Origin: Physcia stellaris
Taxonomy: Eukaryota; Ascomycota; Lecanoromycetes; Caliciales; Physciaceae
NCBI GenBank assembly: GCA_018902385.1
Contig: JABSSW010000004.1
Coordinates: 372,001 to 436,000, forward strand
Direction of reading: 5' to 3'
DNA: 64,000 nt
The notes beneath the pieces were generated by a model. It was given only the letters and a program-made list of their open reading frames with translations. It did not search any database and was not told the DNA's origin. Numbering within the stretch: the first letter of the stretch is position 1; each line of letters opens with the position of its first letter. Below, in pieces: positions 56,134 to 64,000 of the stretch. The position numbers and the translations under genes are program-made.

Positions 56134-59100
56134 ATGGCCATGGCCGTCGGCAACCATTACACTGCAAGAGAAGTTACCACTCATCCAATTCCAGCATTGA
56201 GGATAGGTCCCAACCATAACAATCACACCACTAGACCAAGCCAGTCGGTACGTGTTTCCGGGGGTTTCTCTGCCTTTTATGGTCTTCAAATGAGTATCAA
56301 GACATTTTACCTACTAAGAAGCTGTCATGTAGCTCAATTCTTACCATACTCGGGCAAAGCTAACTCTGAATTTTCTAACAGAACCTTGAATTCATTGGCT
56401 ACGCTGCGCAGTGGCAAGATTTTGAGAACAACGTGCGCAGGACTTTTCAACAGGTTAATTGGAATGCTGGTACGTTGAAAAGTAACCCCCATTTCAAGTC
56501 CCCCCTGCAAGTATTGAACACCGATTTGTTCTTCTGGGTGCTTCGAATCAGCACATACATCAGCAAAACAAGGACCGAACAGCCGGTAGACGACTTGGGA
56601 CAGACGTCCCCAACAAGCTCTTCCGAAAAGCGGGTAGCTTTGACACAGCACAAACTTCACTTTATCTCGACCCTCCTCTTCGTTCCAGACGATTGAAGAT
56701 GTCTGATAGAGATACCGTTGCTGACTCCTTGTTCAAACAGGAGGTACTACAGTCGCCGTAAGTCAGCCTAGGAACATGGCCGCAGATCAAGTGGTCTGCG
56801 CAAATGAAATTGGGGTCGTGGGTCGTTTCCATGAGCATGTGGGCCAGGTTATGACCTGTGTTGGTATGGATGTGGGGATGCCCTTACGTTTTGGAGACTG
56901 GCATCAAAATGGGAGAAGAGGACAGCCTGACGTTACTATCTGGAGTGGGTATCATCCAATGCCTTCGTTGGAAACCTAACTTAAAACACAAGCTTGTCTA
57001 AATGCTGCATTGTCGAGGTTCATCCAAGGATCCTGAATTTCTCCTTTGATGACAAAACTGACTTGGAAATTTGCGGTAGGTGACAATTGGATCCCGTTGG
57101 TGGCTGGCGAGGTCAAGACGCCCTGGACTATTAATTTGCAGCAGATGATGGACACTGCTGTAACATATCCTGCCACCTTCTCTACTTCATTCAAAAAACG
57201 CATGGGTAATGGTTCCAATGTTGTATTCCACTGTACTAAGCTGACGGTCCGTGCCTCTCACAGGTCAACTCGCAGACTACATGAAAGAAGGATCATACAA
57301 ATATGGATTCCTGACCACTTACGAGTGTACAATCTTTGTTCAACAAGTGGCTATGACACCTGCCATGGCAGTAGCGTATAATCTCAGTAAGTACTTATTC
57401 ATTCCTAGGGCTGTTCACACCCAGTGACAGTGGTTGTGGAAGTTATCTGTCCTTGCTGGGTTCTGATAATTCAGCCAACACCATTTCTGCTTGTCACGTT
57501 GGGACCAAAGGCCCCAACATATCACATTATTGTTCTACAAGCCGAAGACGGGGACCACGACCCCATACGGTTCTCGCGTTCTCTCGACACTTCTTTCCCT
57601 GAAAGACAAATAGCCCCCAACTCCTAGCTCACTCGCCCTGGACCTGTACTCGTTCATTGGCCAATGACGAGTATTGGCCAATCAACGTCGTTCGTTTACC
57701 AATCAACGTTTGTTGGCCAATAAACGCGTTCATTGGCCAATATTCAGATCATTGGCAAATCAGCTCGTTTATTGCCAAATCAACGTGTTTACTATTGCTG
57801 CTTTTATTCTGCAGAAATCTCGCATACAGATCAAGATCAATAGAGCATGAAAGCTTGCAATCTGCAATCGTTCTCGTCTCGATTTCTGCAGTCAAGCCCA
57901 TTGAGATCTGTTCACTTCAAAACATCAAAAATTCTATCACAACCTCCAAATCTAGCCTCATCATTCACTTTATGGATTCTTGTCAAGCTCATTCAAAGCT
58001 AAAGTCTATTTTCGGCCGTCGTAAGCTTTCTGACTCTCGCGATTATTTGCGATGAAACATGCATTGCGCAAATGTATAGACATGACAGAGACTTCGCTGC
58101 AAGAGAAGAAACTTCGTCGTTTCGCTGCACAGTATCGACGAAAAATCTGCAGAAAGTCTGCAAAAGAGCTGATTCCAAAAACAGCATGCGTTGAAACAGC
58201 AACATTTCCGTGCGTTGGGCAATGAACGAGATGGTTTGCCAATGATCTGAATATTGGCCAATGAACGCGTTTATTGGCCAATACCTGTTCATTGAGCAAT
58301 GAACGCGTTGATTGATGAATGAACGTACGTTGATTGGCCAATAAACTTATTGGTGTATGAACGGGCACATGGACCAATTGAGCCCGGAACCTGATGGACA
58401 CACGGTTGGCCGAGTTGGGGAAAACATAGGTTCCAAAGCCACATTCATGCGCATATCACTGTCTACAGCCCAAATTCTAGCAACACTAATCTCTTCAAAA
58501 ATCATCTCATTCCCACGACTCATTTTTGGCTGAGGCGAGTGGCTGACATTTGGTGAATGCAGCGTCTCATGCCAACAAACGAGTCTTAATGTACTCCGAC
58601 GTTGTTCATCACAGTACCCCATCGAGCAACCCGAATCGCTATGAGCCTACACAATCATACAGAGGACAAGTCTCGCTTCGAGAATGCATGTTGTATCTTA
58701 TGGTGCAAATTTCTAGAAGCGGGGCCTTTATGGACGAAGGAAAATATGGCAAATGGACTCAGGTACGTCGATATGATTTCTTATAAGCCGATGAGACGTC
58801 TTATCGAGCACCCCTACAATCTGTACCCTCTTTTTTACGTTCGCCTCGCATCTTGATGCGTTCATGTCTCGAAAATACCAGTCTGAGAATGGAAGGGTAG
58901 CATTCACATCCAAAATCACGGATAACATTACTGACATATTGCCGTGATCTAAGAACGCTGCCGACGATGATGATAACAGTAGACTCCCTATGATACTCAG
59001 AAACCCGCCATCAAGTAAAGGACCCGGTCCGTCCACTTCCGGGGCCGCAACGTCCTCTTCAGGCTCCACGAGCTATTCGTCGAGCGGTCAACAGAAGCAG

Positions 59101-59500
59101 CACTACAGTGGGTACGTACTTCCTGATCAACTTTCGTCTCACATCCCGCATTGTGAGAACAACCACTGACACCAGTTCCATCGATAGGACCTATACCTCG
59201 CATACCCAACAGCCTCAATACTCACGCAGCGCCTACGAGCCACAGTACCGCACAGCCAGCGACTCCCTAGCAGACCAGATGTCCGGACTCCAATTGCAGG
59301 CCCAGCGTAGCAGCAACAACAAAAAAACAAGCCAGACCCTTGTCGCGGTGAAGTGGTCCAACAAGCAACAAACCTACTACTGGTGCAAGGACGGCCTAAA
59401 TGCCCTTAAACCGGTGGATAGTCATTCCAGAAAAGACGGGAGGTTGTGGGTGAGTATGAGTGGCACTTGGTATCCCGCGAACGAGGTTCGTGTGCGCTAG
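56134..59500 (+). pseudogene. PD-(D/E)XK nuclease-like accessory gene, disrupted by frame changes and a foldback element
   Basis: Coding blocks in order: 56134-56247 (MAMAVGNHYTAREVTTHP), 56382-56469 (NLEFIGYAAQWQDFENNVRR), and about 56700-56948 (VVCANEIGVVGRFHEHVGQV, then PDVTIWSG). Next come about 57000-57205 (EVHPRILNFSFDD, then IPLVAGEVKTPWTINLQQ), and 57264-57388 (QLADYMKEGSYKYGFLTTYE). After the foldback element come about 58570-58762 (VSLRECMLYLMVQISRSGAF), about 58953-59111 and 59176-59500 (VAVKWSNKQQTYYWCKDG). Asp plus Glu-X-Lys in DVTIW...GEVKTPW is the signature of PD-(D/E)XK folds, so a nuclease-like domain is inferred. Frame breaks occur near 56695 (TGA), 56758 (-1) and 57070 (+1 in GAAATTT). 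The element at 57640-58375 separates the two halves. It may lie in an intron; the C-terminal half is itself open. Confidence 0.6.
57640..58375. mobile_element. Foldback (long-TIR, MITE-like) element, about 0.74 kb
   Basis: The outer arms, about 57640-57800 and 58190-58375, are inverted copies of each other. They include an exact 45-bp match between 57715-57759 and 58235-58279 in reverse complement. Each arm is built from reiterated, self-complementary ATTGGCCAAT-type words joined by AACG/CGTT. The outermost ends read GGACCTGTACTCGTTCATTG and, reverse-complemented, GGTCCATGTGCCCGTTCATA. The 390-bp core has no coding capacity. It could extrude a long hairpin. It lies between the two halves of the nuclease-like gene. 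Confidence 0.85.
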
Positions 59501-60224
59501 GCCATCATTACGATATCTTTAGTCCCATAGACTTGCATAGACGGTGGTTATGTGGTGCTCTATAGCGCGGCGAAGGGAGCGAACTTCGGTACCCGGCGCC
59601 CGGAATCGTGGGAAGTGTGGGTTGTCTCGTATACATAAAATGCATCGCTTAGAAAACCCGTTCAATAGGGTTGTAGAATAGACTGTCTTCTTACGTGTTG
59701 AAAAGCGATACCCTCTTGGCCTGCTCCTTTCCATTTCGTCATAGGTGTTTCTGTTCAGCCATCCAAGGACTCGAATGAATGCTTATGTATTGTGAAATTT
59801 ATACTGGGTTGATCGGAGATGCTTTGCAAAGCTCGGAAAATTGGGGTCAGGAGTTGAGATGATTGGAGAGGGAAAATTCGACGTCTTTGGTGATATCGGA
59901 GGTCCAGTGCGCTTTAAACTTCCGGCAGCTTCCGAGATGATGAGAACAATAAATTGATGAAAATTCCTATACTGCATCATCATGTCAAACCTCAGTTGGA
60001 TTGACCAAGAAAAAGACTTACAGGGACGAGCGGACCATGCGCAAAGAGTGATACTTCAAGAGCAGAGACGTGTACCCATCTCCAACACCCAACGAACGAG
60101 TAGCGCATCCCAGCGACCACCTGCAGCAGATACCTCAGAAGTTCCATTCTCCAAACCTCGCCATCCAAAAAAAAAAAGCCGTACTCCACCACTTCCTTCC
60201 AACCATCAAGGATTCCACAACATC
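59501..60224. other. Intergenic, 0.7 kb, between convergent genes
   Basis: No gene is supported. A plus-strand frame starting at 59982 overlaps the minus-strand gene and is rejected. Confidence 0.45.
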
Positions 60225-60680
60225 CTAATCTCGAACCCTACACACCCTTACAACACCCAAAACCCCAACCACCACCCCTCCAAACGCCAACACCCCACCT
60301 CCCAGCGCAGCAATCCCCACAACGATAAACCTAACAGCGGCACGCAGCTCTGTTACGCTGAAGAGCGGCTCGCTGAAGACTCCGTCTGGCTTCTCTTGTT
60401 GGGGGAGTACTTTTTGCGGGCATGCCTTCTCTTTGCAACGGTAGAGCTTTCCGAGCGGGTGAGAGAGGCTCCCTCGGTAGACTATGTAGCCGAAGGTGAT
60501 GATTGTGAGGGGATTCCATGTTATTCCTGGAGGGGTTGGTTGTTAGTGTTTTGGGGGAAAAGATAGTGGAAGAGATGAGTTACGCTCCAAGAGGCTGATT
60601 TGCAGCGCGGATGCGGCGAGGAGGGGTTGAGGGGGTTGGGGGAGAGAGCAGGAGCTGGTGTGATGGAGTGTGAATAGCAT
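60225..60680 (-). CDS. Small two-helix membrane protein of unknown function
   Basis: Exon 1 is 60680-60584 and exon 2 is 60526-60225 (donor GTAACT, acceptor CTCCAG), giving 132 aa in phase. The N terminus MLFTLHHTSSCSLPQPPQ is followed by LLAASALQISLLERITWNPL, then TIITFGYIVYRGSLSHPLG, a Cys/Lys-rich loop (YRCKEKACPQKVLPQQEKPD), and a strong C-terminal hydrophobic helix (AVRFIVVGIAALGGGVLAFG). An alternative longer plus-strand frame over the same bases is low-complexity and less likely. I do not know the family. An inner-membrane or ER protein would fit the two hydrophobic segments. Confidence 0.55.
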
Positions 60681-61393
60681 TTTTCGTTTGGATTTGGGAG
60701 GTTTGGGGGATTTGGGAGGTTTGGGGATGAGAAGGCTGGATTGATCTGCGGTGCGAGATTTGGGTGTGGTTTATTTAGATGAGAGAGGTTGCTAAGAGGA
60801 GATGTCTCCAAGGAAAGAGTTATGTAGGTTTTTTGGTTCGTGGGCTTAAATACAATAGAGTTTGACTCAACCTTCCATTCTTTTTCTATTGTTGAGCCGT
60901 TGCTGTACCCTGGCTCCCACGCCGAATACCCCGACGAACCTTTTATGGCAAAGTCCACCCACAGCTGTATAGCATGTCAGGTGTGAACTGTCGCATCGAG
61001 CTTGAAAGACACATGCAGAAACTGGGTAGGTAATGGAGGACGTAGGCTGATTGATGTAGCAAAGGAATGGAAGTGAATCAGGATGATACAGGGGAGTACA
61101 ACAAGATCAGTTCAACAATAAAGAGAGTCTCTTGTAATGCGCAAACCTTGACTCTCAAAGCTGACTTTGCGTCCATCCACAATCCACTCAGCTCTCGCGC
61201 CACAAAGTTTGGGGTCAACTCGCCACTACCGATACTAGGTCCTCCAGATTTTGGTCAATCGCCGTCTGAGAGCATCCAGCAAGGAGTTGATTGAGTAAGC
61301 TTTCTCTCCCAATGCATAGCAATTCCGATCTTCTCCATATTCCCAGAGCAGTCCTCATTGCGTAGGCAAGTTCACCTCTGCTCACGCTCTCCC
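60681..61393. other. Intergenic, 0.7 kb
   Basis: G-rich short repeats (TTTGGGAGG, TTTGGGGGA) at 60690-60730 lie just upstream of the small membrane-protein gene. No gene is seen. Confidence 0.45.
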
Positions 61394-62341
61394 CTAGCTT
61401 GCGGCTTTCAATAGACCTGAAGTTCCATTCGGATCCATTTCTTCGCTCTTCGTCTTGATCCAAGCCTCTCTATCTTTGTTTGTCAGCCAAATCAAGGACG
61501 GTTCTGGTAGCGCATTGATTTCGCTATCCATCAGCCCAGGTTTAGCCACGTAACGGCTGCCACCCGTTCCAATTCCTAGGCCTAGCGAACCTTGCTCGGC
61601 CAGCAGGTGAGAAATCGTTTTAACTAACAATAATCCCATAGGATTATCTCCCAGCCCGGTGATGACAACCCGGGACAGCCCACCACTATCTGAGCGCCAG
61701 TTACTGTACTGTTCCTTGTATTTGTGGACTTGCAAGATGTCGTACGCATTTTCCCTTTGAATATAATGCACCAAAAATTTCTCTTGAATGGCGTTTTCAT
61801 AGGGTTCCTCTGGATTGAAGACGAGGTCAATTTGTAGGGTCAATAGCTGCGAGGCTTGTGCCAACCAGTATTCACAGCAGCTCACGGCCATCTGAGACGC
61901 CATATGGTTGGTGAAATTAGCCAGTCTGAGAGTCAAGTGCTTCAAAGCTGTAAATAGTGGCAGGCGGGCGTCGAAGACCGGGTAACCAATTGTCTCCGGG
62001 GGGTAAAGTGTTGATGTGTAGACAAAGTCATTGTTTGCATAAAGGATCTTTCTCCCTTCCTGATGGTAGAGTTTGCATGTGCTAAGGATCCCAAAGCCGA
62101 TATCGTCCTGGCCTCTTGGTTCGTCTTTGACAGTATGGTAGATTTCACCACCACTCCAGTGAAAATTAAGCAGTGGATTCTGGGAGGTCAAGCATTCCCG
62201 CAGAATACAGAGTTGCACCTCGAGAGGTAAGCGAGGTAGAGATACTGCCGATGGGGGAGTGAGGGTAGATGGGTCTGAAGCTTTTCGGATAGGCATGAGA
62301 TCCTGGTGCCGGAGAAACCTTGGATTCAGCTCTTTTGCCAT
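61394..62341 (-). CDS. F-box-like protein, family member 2
   Basis: A single frame from the ATG at 62341 (MAKELNPRFLRHQDLMPIRK) encodes 315 aa; upstream in-frame codons lack an ATG. The F-box-like start is RLPLEVQLCILRECLTSQNP. It is followed by the blocks shared with members 1 and 3: GQDDIGFGILSTCKLYHQEG, RKILYANNDF, and LSRVVITGLGDNPMGLLLVK, and then GGSRYVAKPGLMDS. The function is presumed to be substrate recognition in an SCF-type ligase, by analogy only. Unlike member 1 it appears to have no intron. Confidence 0.75.
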   Translation of the reverse strand: MAKELNPRFLRHQDLMPIRKASDPSTLTPPSAVSLPRLPLEVQLCILRECLTSQNPLLNFHWSGGEIYHTVKDEPRGQDDIGFGILSTCKLYHQEGRKILYANNDFVYTSTLYPPETIGYPVFDARLPLFTALKHLTLRLANFTNHMASQMAVSCCEYWLAQASQLLTLQIDLVFNPEEPYENAIQEKFLVHYIQRENAYDILQVHKYKEQYSNWRSDSGGLSRVVITGLGDNPMGLLLVKTISHLLAEQGSLGLGIGTGGSRYVAKPGLMDSEINALPEPSLIWLTNKDREAWIKTKSEEMDPNGTSGLLKAAS

Positions 62342-63208
62342 GTTGACGGTTTGATGCCACGAGCTTGGAACACCTAGTCTTATCTTAAATTTGATCCTGT
62401 GAAGGCTGTAATCCCGGTGCCACACACCAATAGAGCTCTGCTGTCTCAGGATGTGACGCAGTCACATCTAATTTCTCTATGGTGGCTGACGTTGGTGTCA
62501 AGAAGAGCTGTCTGTCCGATGCAATTTCGCATACCAGAGGTTGGATGGAGTCGGTGGAATTCTGCATACGATTTTTGGGCCACAGTGGTGAGCATGTACG
62601 AGGAGCCGGATTTTTTCGGCTTCCCAACCCGGGAAGGTAAGAGAGAGAGACCTCTGCGGTGGGTTACTGGTAATGATCTCTGCGGCTGAGCAGGAATTGA
62701 AAACTGCCTACGTCGGCACTGCTTACAGTAAGTAGAACAGGGATGGACCAGGAGCAGATACGTTTGATAATACTGAGATAGGTACACGAGAATCTTAGCA
62801 CTTGCGCTCCTTCCTGATCTGATCACGTCTCGACTGACCCACTCTCTCCCCAGACCTGAAGTCCCGTTTAAAGCTTGTTCTCAAGCAATCGCTGCTACCA
62901 TTCTAGTACAATGGTGGTGCCACGGTACTGATTTAGTGAGACCCTAGGAAACGCTTCTTGCATGCCTAATCAGTCTTCCATCTCCATTATCTTCAGACTA
63001 TCCGTCAGATCTAGTGCATGGCTATCCTCACTAATCCATCCCATGACTTCCCTGTGCCCAAACCAAGTCAGGCAAGGATCCTGCTTTGCAAGCCGAATAT
63101 CAGAAACGGCGTGTTCCTCCGCTGGTATGAAACGCTCCTGATTCCGGGTTTAGCAATCCCATGTTTTGAAGCTTCATCCTGGACAGAGATGAACAACAAC
63201 AAGGGTCA
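62342..63208. other. Intergenic, 0.9 kb, between two F-box-like paralogues
   Basis: Separates two same-strand family members. No other gene recognised. Confidence 0.45.
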
Positions 63209-64000
63209 TTATAAACTTACATATTTCGCTCCCCTGAGGCCCATCGAGTGGCCAATTTTCCCATCATCATGAAGTAAGCACGAGAAGCGCATCATCATTC
63301 GTAAGCCGTTCGCGTCGCGCGTAAGGCCCGTCAGGACGACCTCGTCAAGCCCGCTATGTAGGGTGCGCCAACTCTCCTTTACCTCGCGCTGGTGCGGAAG
63401 TTCTTGCGCTCTCCAAGAGTGGTTTCGAGAGAATTGAAACTCATATTGACGAGGGGTGCTCAAGGAGTCCTTCGGACTGCGGACGTAGTCGATTCTAAGA
63501 CTTTTCAGACGCGGAACTTCATGAATCCAGCAAGCATTGTTCAGAATCGATCTCCAGAAGGTGTACCAGTATGGTCCCCAGGTAGGTCTGAGGATAAGTC
63601 GCTGCAGATCAGGTAGACGCGCCGGTTGCCGTGACTGACTCCTCAACCAGCGGGCTTCAATGACCCAGATGGGAGCTACAGATCCATTCCGAGCTTCGCT
63701 AGAACAGCTACAGAATGAGGGTCTGCACTTCAAGCATTTATTTGAGGTCGTATAGCAGAATTCATTGTTATCGTATAAAATTCTGCGACCTTCGTGATAG
63801 AAGAGCTTGCAGGTGTGGAGGATTTGAGGAGATATGTCGTCTTGCCCTCGCCGCTCGCCCGGTACAGTAACAGGGCATTCGGATGCAGGTACCTTGAAGT
63901 TGAGCAAAGGTACAGGAGCGATAAGACAGTGGCTGAGGATGAGTAATTGAATCTCTAGGGGAAGCTTAGAGATGGTGAATGGTGGGCTGGGACTATTAGT
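63209..64000 (-). CDS. F-box-like protein, family member 3 (5' end outside the window)
   Basis: The frame is open from the window edge (base 64000) to the stop at 63209, about 263 aa. It begins within TNSPSPPFTISKLPLEIQLL, the F-box-like segment, continuing LILSHCLIAPVPLLNF. Further family blocks follow: GQDDISPQILHTCKLFYHEG, RRILYDNNEF, a short Cys-rich insertion not present in members 1 and 2 (CLKCRPSFCSCSSEARNG), and LDEVVLTGLTRDANGLRMMM. It ends GLRGAKYVSL. The start codon is to the right of the window. It is tandem with member 2 on the same strand. Confidence 0.75.
   Translation of the reverse strand, partial: TNSPSPPFTISKLPLEIQLLILSHCLIAPVPLLNFKVPASECPVTVPGERRGQDDISPQILHTCKLFYHEGRRILYDNNEFCYTTSNKCLKCRPSFCSCSSEARNGSVAPIWVIEARWLRSQSRQPARLPDLQRLILRPTWGPYWYTFWRSILNNACWIHEVPRLKSLRIDYVRSPKDSLSTPRQYEFQFSRNHSWRAQELPHQREVKESWRTLHSGLDEVVLTGLTRDANGLRMMMRFSCLLHDDGKIGHSMGLRGAKYVSL

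Noticed and set aside
57655-58360. Possible CRISPR-like array from regularly recurring TTGGCCAAT words
   Set aside because: Spacing is irregular, the words are in both orientations and form inverted arms, and the DNA is eukaryotic. It is a foldback element.
59982-60566. Plus-strand frame of 194 codons
   Set aside because: Its second half is antisense to a better-supported two-exon minus-strand gene with membrane helices, and its first half is low-complexity Pro/Asn/His sequence.
60521-60958. Minus-strand frame starting MDFAIKGSSG
   Set aside because: It overlaps exon 1 of the small membrane protein in another frame and becomes low-complexity Pro/Asn. The frame starting at 60680 splices into a clear hydrophobic segment.

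Overview
The window is nuclear DNA of a filamentous ascomycete (Pezizomycotina). Genes have short GT-AG introns of about 45-200 nt with CTAAC/CTGAC-like branch sites, 5' regions are often CT-rich, there are no operons, and gene families typical of that group are present (DUF7918, Ark/Prk kinase, CBM18-glyoxal oxidase, fungal kinase-like proteins). The class (Leotiomycetes or Dothideomycetes) cannot be fixed from the sequence alone. No rRNA, tRNA or CRISPR array was recognised.

Layout. 0-10 kb: tail of a gene entering from the left, a 5-exon gene of unknown function, a DUF7918 gene and a coiled-coil gene. 10-16 kb: a long intergenic region, then a secreted protein with three hevein-type chitin-binding modules fused to a copper-radical (glyoxal) oxidase. 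16-30 kb: acetyl-CoA transporter family gene, YAE1-like gene, two unknown disordered proteins, mitochondrial copper chaperone SCO1 and another disordered protein. 30-40 kb: a gene-poor stretch with a GPI-type cell-wall protein and an intronless 869-aa protein of unknown function. 40-52 kb: a conserved 4-exon protein, Mediator subunit MED10, an F-box-like protein, a large Ark/Prk-type kinase and a four-helix Fig1/SUR7-like membrane protein. 52-64 kb: an accessory-looking region with a fungal kinase-like gene, a nuclease-like (PD-(D/E)XK-type) gene broken by frame changes and holding a ~0.74-kb foldback element, a small two-helix membrane protein, and two more F-box-like paralogues, the last running off the right edge.

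The housekeeping genes (SCO1, MED10, YAE1, acetyl-CoA transporter) do not form a pathway. The most distinctive structures are: a family of three ~190-225-bp elements with ~30-bp terminal inverted repeats (4.5, 7.4 and 10.7 kb); a second dispersed repeat pair 52 kb apart; the foldback element in the nuclease-like gene; and a local three-member F-box-like family. At least five otherwise intact genes need a single +/-1 change, mostly at G, C or T runs, to be read through. This points to uncorrected homopolymer errors in the assembly rather than to many pseudogenes, and it affects how gene models here should be built.
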